64,000 bases of DNA from contig CALKBV010000007.1 in NCBI GenBank assembly GCA_937775265.1, positions 62,001 to 126,000 of the forward strand, read 5' to 3'. Below the pieces are notes generated by a model. That model was not told the DNA's origin. It saw nothing but the letters and a program-made list of their open reading frames with translations, and did no database searches. This document shows, in pieces, positions 29,446 to 38,348 of the stretch (the first letter of the stretch is position 1; each line of letters opens with the position of its first letter). This DNA is from an uncultured Pseudomonadales bacterium (GTDB lineage Bacteria > Pseudomonadota > Gammaproteobacteria > Pseudomonadales > Azotimanducaceae). A program made the position numbers and the translations under genes.

Positions 29446-29596
29446 CTCGGCTTCCCTTTAAATAGCCTGTAATCACCATAGCCAAGGCGCTGCCTTTAGT
29501 CAAGCTAATCACAGCAGGTTTTGACCCCAAGAACTTGCTCTACAACGTTACCTTCGCTATAAACAACCAGCCGCTATCATGATCAGGAAAGACAAA

Positions 29597-30055
29597 ATGG
29601 CTCAAAAAACCGACGAAGCAATCGCTGACGAACTCATTCGTAAAGGGCACATGGCCTTCACCTGGGACGATTTGGATAAACTTGAGCTTCCCAGCGGCAT
29701 CATTACCAGCATGTACAAGGTAGGCGACCCACGGGATGAAACCTCTCCCACCGTATTCAAAGTCTTCTACCCACCAGAATGTTATGTCGAGGCACATACG
29801 CACGACTGTGACTACACCGAAATTATTATTGAAGGATCCCAGAGAGTCGGGGCTACCTGGCACAAAGCCGGGGATATACGGATTGGCATGGCTAACAGGG
29901 GTTACGGACCGCTCGTCGCCGGGCCCGAGGGCACAACTGTATTGTTCATGTTCAAAGACGGCCGCTGGCCTGCTATCACACTTGGTAACAACGACGGGGC
30001 GACATTAGGTAGCGATGTCATTTCGGATCATTTTGAGAAAATAAATTCAGCCTGA
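29597..30055 (+). CDS. Cupin-domain protein
   Basis: I use ATG 29597 (MAQKTDEAIAD), with AGGAAAG just upstream; the first in-frame ATG is 29579. The 152 residues contain a single cupin barrel: PPECYVEAHTHDCDYTEIIIEGS (motif 1, two His and a Glu for metal) and GYGPLVAGPEGTTVLFMF. Cupins of this size act as isomerases, dioxygenases or sensors. The gene lies divergently from the acyl-CoA ligase and converges on the MFS gene 4 bp away, suggesting shared function. Confidence 0.75.
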   Translation: MAQKTDEAIADELIRKGHMAFTWDDLDKLELPSGIITSMYKVGDPRDETSPTVFKVFYPPECYVEAHTHDCDYTEIIIEGSQRVGATWHKAGDIRIGMANRGYGPLVAGPEGTTVLFMFKDGRWPAITLGNNDGATLGSDVISDHFEKINSA

Positions 30056-30059
30056 TTCG

Positions 30060-31373
30060 CTAATTATCCTCAAGTTCGACGTATGACTGTCGTCCCTGAT
30101 TCAGCAGATATACTGCAATAGGTCCAACAAACACTGCGACAAGCGCCAGTGACTTGGCAACTGCCATCGTGTCTTGAAAGATATAATCAGTTGAAGCGGC
30201 GACCAGTGTTGGGCCCAGTGCCAGCCCAAGCACATTGGTCGTGACAACGTACATGCCATTGACCACACCTCGCATATTGTTCGGCGTTACCTCCTGCATG
30301 ACGGTTGTAATTAATGCCAGGGGCAATGTTACAAAGAAGCTGGCACAGCCAATGCTCACCAATGCCATTTCACCACTTGATTGAAATGGGAGTGTCGCCA
30401 GGGAAAGCGTCGCCATACTCGCCCCCAATACAGCCACCCGTAGCGGTGCATCCAGGACACCACGCCCAAGAAGATAACGGGATAAGACCGGACCACTAAG
30501 AACCCCGGCAGAGCCTGTAACCAAGGCCAAGGTGCCGTAGATTCGGCCAGCATCTGCCAGGTCCCAGCCATAGACCCGTAACAAAATAGTCGGAGTCCAG
30601 CCCTGAAGGCCGTATAGCATCACCACAATAAAAGGTACGCCCAGGTGCAGCGCAGCGTAAACTTTCTTGCGCTGCCACATGTAACGAAGCACAGCGCGCC
30701 AGCCGGGCACATCCGTTAGGGCGCCCTGCCTGCCTTTACGTTTCGGTTCCCGGATAGTGGCCAGCAACCCTGCAATCAAGACTCCGGGCAACCCCACGGC
30801 AATAAACGTCGCCTGCCATGGTGCGACCACACCAACTATCGGCAGCGAAACCTCCTGGACTTCCCTGCTCCAATCCAGAACCTCTGCACCCGCAATCATC
30901 GCAATGCCCGCTCCAAGATATGGCCCCATCAGGTAAACGCTAATCGGCAGCGCGAGCTTTGTCGGTCGAAAATAATCTGCCAATACTGACCAGGCGGCCG
31001 GCGTAAGCGCTGCTTCCCCTGCACCAACACCAAACCTTGCAAATAGTAGCTGCGAATAGCTTCGCGAGAGCCCGCAGGCAATTGTCGTCGCACTCCACAC
31101 AAGTACGCCGCCGATCATAATGCCAACACGGTTATATTTATCGACCATTCGCCCCAGCGGCACGCTCATCAGGATGTAGGTGACGGCAAAGGCGAGCCCC
31201 TGCAGAAAACTGATCTGGGTATCGGAAACCTGCAGATCAAGACGAATAGGCTCGACCAGAAGGTTCAACACCTGTCGGTCAACAAACGAAAAAGTAAACG
31301 CAACGAGCAGTAATAACGTTACAACCCATCCCTCGATGGCGCTCGGCCAATTATCCTCTTCGGATTCACTCAA
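30060..31373 (-). CDS. MFS transporter (spinster-like / organic acid type)
   Basis: 437 residues, 12 predicted helices in two halves. The first loop carries the MFS signature (PLGRMVDKYNRVGIMIGGVL), and the N-terminal helix reads FSFVDRQVLNLLVEPIR. Helix 4-5 region FGVGAGEAALTPAAWSVLADYF is typical of the subgroup found beside aromatic or sterol catabolism genes. It starts 4 bp inside the NTF2-like gene (ATGA overlap), so the two are translated together. The likely role is uptake of the compound handled by the neighbouring enzymes. Confidence 0.9.
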   Translation of the reverse strand: MSESEEDNWPSAIEGWVVTLLLLVAFTFSFVDRQVLNLLVEPIRLDLQVSDTQISFLQGLAFAVTYILMSVPLGRMVDKYNRVGIMIGGVLVWSATTIACGLSRSYSQLLFARFGVGAGEAALTPAAWSVLADYFRPTKLALPISVYLMGPYLGAGIAMIAGAEVLDWSREVQEVSLPIVGVVAPWQATFIAVGLPGVLIAGLLATIREPKRKGRQGALTDVPGWRAVLRYMWQRKKVYAALHLGVPFIVVMLYGLQGWTPTILLRVYGWDLADAGRIYGTLALVTGSAGVLSGPVLSRYLLGRGVLDAPLRVAVLGASMATLSLATLPFQSSGEMALVSIGCASFFVTLPLALITTVMQEVTPNNMRGVVNGMYVVTTNVLGLALGPTLVAASTDYIFQDTMAVAKSLALVAVFVGPIAVYLLNQGRQSYVELEDN

Positions 31374-31900
31374 GTTGCTTCACCCATCTGACGATGTTCA
31401 ACACTGGTGTACTCGAGTGTCATGTCATAGATCTGCCAGCCTTTTCCTGGACTGAACCTGACCTTGTCGTGGTAAGTACCGAGGACAATTCGCGCGCTCC
31501 TGTCAGGCCAGGCGTGCCAGGCCTGCAGGTAACTGGACATTTCAGCCTGGCCACCTGATATCTCACCATTTTCAAACCGCACGTCCGTGAACTCCACCAC
31601 CTGTGTGCCGATCAGGTGCTGCGTGCTTTCATAACCCTTCAGGGCGTTTATAACCACTTTCGCCCAGCTATCTGGCCCAGAACCTGTTAACGCCGTCGGC
31701 CCTCCAGTTACTCTTATTAGAACATCCGGTGTGAATATTCGATGGAACGTGGATGCACCGAATTCGGTTGCTTGCTCATCCCCGACCTTGCCGAGTGCAT
31801 CAGTTGCCTTACCATAGAGTCTGCGCAGGTACTCAACTTCTTCGCGAGCCAGTGACAACAGGTAACGCTCTTCTAAATTTCGGTTAGAACTCAAAGACAT
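31370..31900 (-). CDS. NTF2/SnoaL-like domain protein (ring-hydroxylating dioxygenase beta-subunit type fold)
   Basis: 176 residues. An N-terminal helical segment (SLAREEVEYLRRLYGKATDALG) leads into an alpha+beta cone barrel: FGASTFHRIFTPDVLIRVTG, STQHLIGTQVVEF and WQIYDMTLEYTSVE. Such proteins are hydratases, isomerases or dioxygenase beta subunits; the His-rich pocket is consistent with catalysis. Overlap with the MFS gene shows a two-gene operon. Its promoter faces the divergent EthD pair at 31924. Confidence 0.75.
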   Translation of the reverse strand: MSLSSNRNLEERYLLSLAREEVEYLRRLYGKATDALGKVGDEQATEFGASTFHRIFTPDVLIRVTGGPTALTGSGPDSWAKVVINALKGYESTQHLIGTQVVEFTDVRFENGEISGGQAEMSSYLQAWHAWPDRSARIVLGTYHDKVRFSPGKGWQIYDMTLEYTSVEHRQMGEAT

Positions 31901-31923
31901 TCAATTCACCTTCGCTATATAGC

Positions 31924-32826
31924 ATGTTAGATTCACGGTTACTGTCATCAAGGTCAACCCCAAAAGTGTTTAAGGTCTTTGCCTTCCTGAAACGAAACAC
32001 CTCGCTTCTCACTCACGACGAGTATCGCGCCGGCCACGTTGGCTATCACTGCGGCCAAAGCAGGCGGCTAAAAAACATACGTGGTTACCTGGTCAATGTC
32101 TGGAGTAATACGTCTTTTGCCGATCGAGTCGGCACTGACTTGTATGAACAGATAACCCGTAACGAGCCCCGGGACTTCCTGGATTGGTGGGACGGATTCC
32201 CTGAAGTCTTTTTTGATAATCATGAAGCCTGGTTGAATGCCATGAGCGTTGAACCCAATCGCGCGACTGCCGACGGCCTTGTCGTTGACCCCGACTGGTC
32301 TTTGGCTGACGGACCGGTCCTATTTGACCCTGTTCCGGACCGTCCTGGGGAGTTCAAGCCATGCCACTTGTCAATGCATGAACACATCCTTGTACCCGTC
32401 GAGAGACAAGAACGTAAGTCTTTCAAATTGATGCAGTTTTTCAAGAACAACCCGAATATCAACAATGAGCAGGTACTGGCGGAATATGCCACTGAAGTTT
32501 CTAAACTGCCGGGCTTAAACGGTTGCATTCTAAATTTTCGTGATTCAGACCAGGCCGCCGCCATGCGCGGTTTTTATGGCGACGATACCTGGGGGCTCAG
32601 CGACGAAGGGATTGCTCATCGCGCCCGTTTTTGCGCCATGTGGGATGGCGCCATTGAATTTCATTTCACCCATAGCAACGATTTCGTGTCCGCTCGAGGA
32701 ACGCTAAATGACAAATTGACGACGCTCGAATCAGCATTTTTTGATTCGGTCTGGTACGTCGAAGTCGATGAAAATCTTGTTGTCATGCCCAATAGAACCC
32801 CCCCACCCAATTACTACTTTCGATAA
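31924..32826 (+). CDS. EthD-domain-like protein, copy 1 of a tandem pair
   Basis: 300 residues. The N-terminal part KVFAFLKRNTSLLTHDEYRAGHVGYH matches EthD/dimeric alpha-beta-barrel proteins, and a second similar half begins near ERKSFKLMQFFKNNPN, so the chain probably holds two ferredoxin-like barrels. It ends NRTPPPNYYFR. The next gene encodes a paralogue that begins MLKIFGFVKRN; by comparison the true start here may be a GTG at about residue 15 instead of ATG 31924. EthD proteins accompany P450 or ring-opening systems. Function unproven. Confidence 0.75.
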   Translation: MLDSRLLSSRSTPKVFKVFAFLKRNTSLLTHDEYRAGHVGYHCGQSRRLKNIRGYLVNVWSNTSFADRVGTDLYEQITRNEPRDFLDWWDGFPEVFFDNHEAWLNAMSVEPNRATADGLVVDPDWSLADGPVLFDPVPDRPGEFKPCHLSMHEHILVPVERQERKSFKLMQFFKNNPNINNEQVLAEYATEVSKLPGLNGCILNFRDSDQAAAMRGFYGDDTWGLSDEGIAHRARFCAMWDGAIEFHFTHSNDFVSARGTLNDKLTTLESAFFDSVWYVEVDENLVVMPNRTPPPNYYFR

Positions 32827-32831
32827 TCGCC

Positions 32832-33680
32832 ATGTTAAAAATTTTCGGATTCGTAAAAAGAAACTCGCGCCTCACCCATGACGAGTATCGTGCCGGCCAT
32901 GTCGGCTACCATAATTCTTTTGGACGACGACTCAATAACATTCGCGGCTACCTGCTTAACGTCGCGTCGAACCGAAGCATTTCAGATAGTCTGGGTACCA
33001 ATGTTGCAGATCAGCTAACCGTCAATGAACCCCCAGGCTTCGATGAACAATGGGATGGTTGGGGGCAACTCATGTTCGATCGCATGGAAGACTATGTTGG
33101 TGCACGAAGTCCCGCGAGAGATCGAGCGGGACCGAACGGACTTGAAACCGACACAATGGTCGCAAAGGTCGGTGATGACTTCGAGCAACTATACGCCGGC
33201 TCGCCCTTTCAGTTTCAGGTCGACGAACACATCGCCATGCCTGTGAGACGGCCAGAAAGAAAACTGTTCAAGCTGGCTCAATTTATCAAAAAACCAGTGT
33301 CACTGGCGCCCGAGCTGTTCAGGACTTACCTGGCAGGACGATACGCTACTCTCGCAGCAACAATGCCTGGACTACGAGGCATGATCGTTAACTTTCGAAC
33401 CAACCTGGACGTGATGAGTGAATTTTTTGCCGCAGATGCTGAAGGGTTTACTTCGGAAGGTATTGCACGAAGGGAGACGTTCTATGAAGGCTGGGATGTC
33501 CTCGTTGAATACTGGTTTGATGAACCAACACAGTTTTCGTCCGCTCGACTGTCTACAGATTTCTCGCCATTGTTTGAATTTGAATCAGCGTTTTGCTCGG
33601 CTATTTTTTACAGAGAAGTCGACGAGACTGTCGCTGTTCTCCCTAAAAGGAATACGCCCCCGCCGTTTTACCACCGATAG
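32832..33680 (+). CDS. EthD-domain-like protein, copy 2 of a tandem pair
   Basis: 282 residues, five bases after the stop of copy 1. Shared blocks: LTHDEYRAGHVGYH, LNNIRGYLLNV, a central ERKLFKLAQFIKKP, SEGIARRETFYEGWD and a C-terminal proline-rich end (RNTPPPFYHR). The two proteins are clear but diverged duplicates and probably form a heteromer or act on related compounds. The conserved HDEYRAGH His-Asp cluster may be an active site. Its ribosome site lies within the short gap. Confidence 0.8.
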   Translation: MLKIFGFVKRNSRLTHDEYRAGHVGYHNSFGRRLNNIRGYLLNVASNRSISDSLGTNVADQLTVNEPPGFDEQWDGWGQLMFDRMEDYVGARSPARDRAGPNGLETDTMVAKVGDDFEQLYAGSPFQFQVDEHIAMPVRRPERKLFKLAQFIKKPVSLAPELFRTYLAGRYATLAATMPGLRGMIVNFRTNLDVMSEFFAADAEGFTSEGIARRETFYEGWDVLVEYWFDEPTQFSSARLSTDFSPLFEFESAFCSAIFYREVDETVAVLPKRNTPPPFYHR

Positions 33681-33966
33681 ATAGATATTGAACTGCCTGG
33701 GCAATCTTGCCTAAGGCAATTCGCCAGAAGCTGATTTTTCTGGCCTGCGGCGAAGACAGGACCCTGCCCTGCCTTCCAGTCCTAAAGGAAGTCCAAGCTG
33801 TCATGGTGCCAGCCCTAAAGTCTATTACCGTGAAACCAGCTCATACCAACGCTCACTTCTATTAGTTAATTTGTGTTAGTCAGCACAGAACAATTCAATT
33901 TCCCAACTGCACCTCATATCGGCAATATAGCGTCATTGACCTAAAGATAACCATAAAGGACACCAA

Positions 33967-34413
33967 ATGCCTGCCGATACCGTTTACACCTTGATTAATG
34001 CCTCGGTTCTTCCATTCTGGCTTCTGCTGCTGGTTGCTCCCCACACTCGGGTGACAAACCTCGCCGTCCATTCCGGGCTGGTTCCCATACTGCTCGGCGC
34101 CGTCTATGTCTTCTACTTGCTGACTTCTATCATCGGCGGGGGCGCTGAGGGTGCCAGCATGAACAGTCTGCAGGGTTTACTGATCGCATTTTCGGATCCT
34201 GACACATTGGTCGGCGCCTGGAGCCACTACTTGATATTCGATCTTTTCGTCGGCGCCTGGCTGGTACGCGATGCAAAACGGCAAAACATCCACCACTTGG
34301 CGATCGTCATACCGCTCACCCTTACGCTGATGGCCGGGCCGCTCGGTCTGGCACTCTATCTGGCCATCCGCGGAATCTGGCGCCGTCGGTTTACCCTGAT
34401 CGAAGCCGGGTAG
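33967..34413 (+). CDS. ABA4-like (DUF4281) membrane protein
   Basis: 148 residues with four predicted helices (ASVLPFWLLLLVAPHTRVT; SGLVPILLGAVYVFYLL; SHYLIFDLFVGAWLVRDA; LAIVIPLTLTLMAGPLGLALYL). WSHYLIFDLFVGAW and GPLGLALYL are hallmarks of the ABA4-like family, named for a plant neoxanthin-synthesis protein; the bacterial role is unknown. AAGGA sits seven bases before the ATG. The 286 bp upstream (33681-33966) show no gene and no clear promoter. Confidence 0.85.
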   Translation: MPADTVYTLINASVLPFWLLLLVAPHTRVTNLAVHSGLVPILLGAVYVFYLLTSIIGGGAEGASMNSLQGLLIAFSDPDTLVGAWSHYLIFDLFVGAWLVRDAKRQNIHHLAIVIPLTLTLMAGPLGLALYLAIRGIWRRRFTLIEAG

Positions 34414-34476
34414 CTTTAACTGAAACCACCCACGCAGTACGGACTTTATTACCCGTTAATTGAGGCACGAGCGACT

Positions 34477-35061
34477 TCAGTCAGAGGCATCAAAAGCTTC
34501 ATAAAAGTGCTTACGGCACATTGAGACGTATCGGTCGTTTCCTCCGATCTCAACGCTTTCCCCGGAAGTAATAATATTCCCGTCCGGGTCCTGGCGAATC
34601 ACCATTGTTGCTTTACTACCGCAATGACAAATCGCCTTAATCTCTTTCAGGTTGTCTGCAATCGCCAAGAGATACTTACTTCCCTCAAAGGGTTCCCCCT
34701 GGAAATCAGTTCGTAATCCATAAGCAAGTACAGGAACGTCCAGATGATCGCTGATCCGGCCAATCTGCAAAACCTGCTGTTTAGAAAGGAACTGGGCCTC
34801 ATCGATCAATACACAATGAAGTGGTTTTTCACTCATCAGCGAACTTACCCTCGCAAACAAATCCTCATCGGGTCGTATCGAGACTGCTTCAGACTGTAAA
34901 CCGATCCGGGATGTGACCATACCCTGGCCGTATCGATCGTCAAGAGATGGCGCCAGCACGATGGTGTTCATACCACGCTCTCGATAGTTGTAGCTGGCTT
35001 GCAACAACGCAGTGGATTTGCCTGCATTCATCGAAGAGTAATAAAAGTAAAGTTTGGCCAT
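34477..35061 (-). CDS. tdk: Thymidine kinase
   Basis: 194 residues, type II thymidine kinase: P-loop SSMNAGKST, DEAQF (catalytic Glu), the lasso motif YGLRTDFQGEPFEGS and zinc ligands in ICHCGSK and CRKH. It phosphorylates thymidine for salvage. It is divergent from the GST gene, with 43 bp between the start codons containing a TATAAT at 35069-35074. Confidence 0.95.
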   Translation of the reverse strand: MAKLYFYYSSMNAGKSTALLQASYNYRERGMNTIVLAPSLDDRYGQGMVTSRIGLQSEAVSIRPDEDLFARVSSLMSEKPLHCVLIDEAQFLSKQQVLQIGRISDHLDVPVLAYGLRTDFQGEPFEGSKYLLAIADNLKEIKAICHCGSKATMVIRQDPDGNIITSGESVEIGGNDRYVSMCRKHFYEAFDASD

Positions 35062-35104
35062 AGCAAGCTATAATGCTGAACGAATATTAACGGGATTAGG
35101 TTTT

Positions 35105-35710
35105 ATGACGACGACAATTTATGGGGTATCGGGCTCAAGGGCCATTCGTTCACTTTGGGCCATCGAAGAAGTCGGGCTTGAGTATACACACGTTGCGACT
35201 CACTTTTTTAAAGACTCCAAAACTGACGACTACCTATCCGTCAATCCCAACGGACGGATTCCGGCCCTGGTGGATGGGGACGTCACCCTGTTCGAATCCA
35301 TGGCGATTAACCTGTACCTGACCAAAAAGTATGCACCGGCGCTCTACCCGGAGTCTGAAGGCGAACAGGCTAAAGCAATTCAATGGAGCGTTTGGGCGAT
35401 CAGTGAAATCGAGCCACAACAGATGCAGATCGTGATTCAAAAGTTCTTCAACCGGGATAACATTGACCAGTCCACAATCGACAGCGCGACCGGGAACCTG
35501 CAGCGTCCTATGGCCGTTCTCAACGAACACCTCGCTGACCGGGAATATCTGCTGGGCGACTCTTTTACCGTCGCCGATCTGAACGTTTCTGGCGTGATGC
35601 TGCTGATGCAGATGATCGAGTTTGATCTATCAGCCTACCCGAACATCAAAAACTGGACGGAACGCTGTTACAGCCGGGATGCACTGAAACGGGCCCAGAG
35701 CCTTGACTAG
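35105..35710 (+). CDS. Glutathione S-transferase family protein
   Basis: Start at ATG 35105 (MTTTIYGVSGSRAIRSLWAIEE), after AGG; the open frame continues 17 codons upstream into the tdk start region. 201 residues: an N-terminal thioredoxin-like domain (NPNGRIPALVDGDVTLFESMAINLYL, with the cis-Pro and the ES glutathione contact) and an all-helical C-terminal domain (YLLGDSFTVADLNV). It resembles the small bacterial beta/zeta-like GSTs that conjugate or isomerise electrophiles. Confidence 0.88.
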   Translation: MTTTIYGVSGSRAIRSLWAIEEVGLEYTHVATHFFKDSKTDDYLSVNPNGRIPALVDGDVTLFESMAINLYLTKKYAPALYPESEGEQAKAIQWSVWAISEIEPQQMQIVIQKFFNRDNIDQSTIDSATGNLQRPMAVLNEHLADREYLLGDSFTVADLNVSGVMLLMQMIEFDLSAYPNIKNWTERCYSRDALKRAQSLD

Positions 35711-35864
35711 GCTTTAGTCCCTGGCAAACCTCGTCGCGGCAAACGCGCCATTGCGCCTATCTTTCTGATGAGTGACCTTGCATTGCTCATTGCCGATCGA
35801 CACGCTCACCCATTTCTATGAGGTGCCGCTATAATGACGATTAAGCTAACTTAGTGAGCCCTGA

Positions 35865-36347
35865 ATGGCTGACATCAACATTGAAAATTTCTATAAGCAC
35901 ATCGCCAGGATACTGAGTATCTTGTACGCGGCATTCCCGTCGAAATCGCCTCTGTACGTGGATGATGTCGCCGGAGTGGATGATCCGGACGAATATGGTC
36001 TGCACAGCCCAGACTACACTGCCGGTTTTTTCGCGATGCTGTGGCTCGCGGACGAGCAATACATCCGGTACATGGACACGATCAGGCAGGACGGCGTCGA
36101 TCAGGCAGTGCTAACGCACAAGGCATTCCTGAAGCTAACGCTGGTATCTGAACCTATCTATCAAGCAACGGTTTACCAGACGCTAGAAGCTGATTTGGTC
36201 AGCATTGCTCAAACGACGGAAGACGCTGGTTCAGCGCCCTCTGTTATTGAAGACCATATGCTGGTGATCAACCAACTACGACACGCACTTCGAAGTGGCG
36301 ATTCAATTGCGATCGCCAAAGTAGTCAGGCATATCTTGCATAGTTAG
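35865..36347 (+). CDS. Conserved-looking hypothetical protein
   Basis: 160 residues, no known family. It is soluble, rich in acidic residues, with a mostly helical pattern (YKHIARILSILYAAFP, then DDVAGVDDPDEYGLHSPDY, VIEDHMLVINQLRHALRSG). There is a TATAAT at 35830-35835, 30 bp upstream of the ATG. Codon use and length support a real gene. The DD-x4-DD cluster could bind metal, but nothing else suggests a function. Confidence 0.65.
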   Translation: MADINIENFYKHIARILSILYAAFPSKSPLYVDDVAGVDDPDEYGLHSPDYTAGFFAMLWLADEQYIRYMDTIRQDGVDQAVLTHKAFLKLTLVSEPIYQATVYQTLEADLVSIAQTTEDAGSAPSVIEDHMLVINQLRHALRSGDSIAIAKVVRHILHS

Positions 36348-36441
36348 GGGGCTGCACTTTTCTCTATCAGGATTACTGCGTATCGCCGGTATCCAAGATA
36401 TGCGTGATACAAACTACAGCCATCTAAGATGGCTCTGCTCA

Positions 36442-37152
36442 TCACATGCCATCTTCAATGGAAGCGCGGACAATCAACAGGCGCTCGCTGGTCTTTCCGG
36501 ATCGGCTGCCGCGCTTTTCCAATTCAGTAATCGTCTCTTTACCCGAGACAATTTCGCCAAAGATAGTGTGTTTACCGTCAAGCCAGGGAGTGGGAACGAA
36601 GGTAATAAAAAACTGGCTGCCATCAGTTCCGGGACCACGGTTGGCCATACTCAGCAGACCGGGTCGGTCATGACGGACTTCTGGCGAAAATTCACCGTCG
36701 TATTGGTATCCAGGGCCACCCTGACCAATACCCAGCGGGTCGCCACCCTGCGCCATAAAGCCACTAATAACGCGATGGAAGACCACGTCATCGTAAAACC
36801 CAAGTTCCGTTAGGTAAACGGTGCTCGTCACATGCATCGGCGCGATGTCAGAGAAGAGCTTGAACCTCATGTCACCCACATTGGTTTCAAGCTTCCAGAT
36901 GATTTCCTGGCCGGGTTCGAAGCTCATGAGTTCGGGCGACTGCAGGTTTGATTTCCAATCGGGATCGGACTCATCGATGTTTATTCCAGCAGTGTCATCC
37001 ATTGATGCATCATTAGCGCTTTCCATCGCAGCAGGCGCACTCTGCTCGACCCCGATTGACACGGGTTCATCAGGCTGTTTTTGTTCTTTGGACGCTTCGG
37101 GCGCACACGCCGTTGATATCATTAACATGCTAACCAGGAGTAATCGCTTCAT
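36442..37152 (-). CDS. Lipoprotein cyclophilin-type peptidyl-prolyl isomerase
   Basis: 236 residues. The signal (MKRLLLVSMLMISTAC) ends in a Cys suited to lipidation, followed by a low-complexity acidic linker (about 50 residues) to the cyclophilin domain: FHRVISGFMAQGGDPLGIGQGG, LSMANRGPGTDGSQFFIT, TPWLDGKHTIFGEI. The GTDGSQFFIT and WLDGKHTIFG motifs are complete, so it should be active. It lies 80 bp downstream of the NAD-kinase-like gene in the same direction. Confidence 0.92.
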   Translation of the reverse strand: MKRLLLVSMLMISTACAPEASKEQKQPDEPVSIGVEQSAPAAMESANDASMDDTAGINIDESDPDWKSNLQSPELMSFEPGQEIIWKLETNVGDMRFKLFSDIAPMHVTSTVYLTELGFYDDVVFHRVISGFMAQGGDPLGIGQGGPGYQYDGEFSPEVRHDRPGLLSMANRGPGTDGSQFFITFVPTPWLDGKHTIFGEIVSGKETITELEKRGSRSGKTSERLLIVRASIEDGM

Positions 37153-37232
37153 GTTTGTTCCTTAATTTCTTTTGTTAACTGCTACGGCTGATCCTGACCG
37201 AATTGTGGCGCAAGCCTAATCTTCCTTCCCAA

Positions 37233-38348
37233 TTACGCGACCTGATACAACACCCAGTCATCATAACCCACGAGAACAGATTTCATTCCAGCCAATGCCT
37301 CATCCAGATCAACGTCTCCGGTATCTACCAGCAGCGGACGACGTTCAAGCCTCAAGAGTTTGGACTTGGTCGCGACAATCTCCAGGTTGCGAACCCCAAC
37401 TCCTCGAATGACTCTAGCGCTAAGCTGCTGATTTCCCCTACCGAAGACATGACCTTGTCTATCAATCGCCGTGACGACAATTTTTGCCAAAGGCGCATCT
37501 TCTATCCATTCCATAATTTGATTCTCCGAGACATCGGCTGCGAGGAGTTCACCATTGCTGACTACATCGATGCCCAACAGGGTAGATTCAAGACCCAGGG
37601 AGTCCATCAGTGTCGCAACGGTAGATCCAGAGCCCATAAGGTAAAGCGCCTCTGAATCCATGTTTTCAGCGAAGTAAGCTGCAATATCCTGAACGACCAG
37701 CGCATCAACTTCCTTACCTCCCACTTTGGTCTGCTGGACGTACCGAAGATCATCGGGCACCGGTAACTCACCATAGAACCGGGTTTTTACAATGCCTTCA
37801 CGGAACGAACTTTCGTCAATATCCCGCACTTCCGATTTCACGACTGAAAGGATTTCCCCCGCGAGCATTTTATTGACGAGTGTTGCCGCCGTAACGGGCG
37901 TGGTCGCAAAGACGCCGGAGTGCATCTTCACGCCACAGGGAATTCCCAGCACCGCCGCTACATTCGCAATGCTGTCGGCAACATCCCTTGCTGTACCGTC
38001 ACCGCCCGCAAATAGCAGCAGGTCAACGCCTTGTTCACATAACAAACGAACACCCTGACGTGTGTCTTCAGCCGATGTGTCGGCGGCTATCAAACCACCA
38101 ACCAGATGACAGGTGATACCCAGATGGCCAAGGCTGTCCCCACCCATCTCACCAGGCACGGTGAACCATTCGATGCCATCATGAACAATACGCTCAAGGC
38201 AAGCCTCTGCCCGGTCAGCGACTTTACTTTGTCCACCAAGCAACATTGCTTCGCCATAAACACCATCACTGCCCTTCAGGCCTACCGGCCCACCCACACC
38301 CGCTTTGGGATTTAGTAGCAGACCAACCTTCATCTTCCGGTCAGTCAT
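37233..38348 (-). CDS. ATP-NAD kinase family protein (COG3199-type)
   Basis: 371 residues. NLNPKAG-like start (VGLLLNPKAGVGG), then the kinase core LLLFAGGDGTARDVADSI with the GGDGT motif shared by NAD and diacylglycerol kinases. The C-terminal half carries beta-strands and a GIDVVSNGEL stretch. Members phosphorylate NAD or a related diol; the exact substrate is unsure. It closes an operon in which five starts and stops overlap by 4 bp (40178-37233). Confidence 0.85.
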   Translation of the reverse strand: MTDRKMKVGLLLNPKAGVGGPVGLKGSDGVYGEAMLLGGQSKVADRAEACLERIVHDGIEWFTVPGEMGGDSLGHLGITCHLVGGLIAADTSAEDTRQGVRLLCEQGVDLLLFAGGDGTARDVADSIANVAAVLGIPCGVKMHSGVFATTPVTAATLVNKMLAGEILSVVKSEVRDIDESSFREGIVKTRFYGELPVPDDLRYVQQTKVGGKEVDALVVQDIAAYFAENMDSEALYLMGSGSTVATLMDSLGLESTLLGIDVVSNGELLAADVSENQIMEWIEDAPLAKIVVTAIDRQGHVFGRGNQQLSARVIRGVGVRNLEIVATKSKLLRLERRPLLVDTGDVDLDEALAGMKSVLVGYDDWVLYQVA

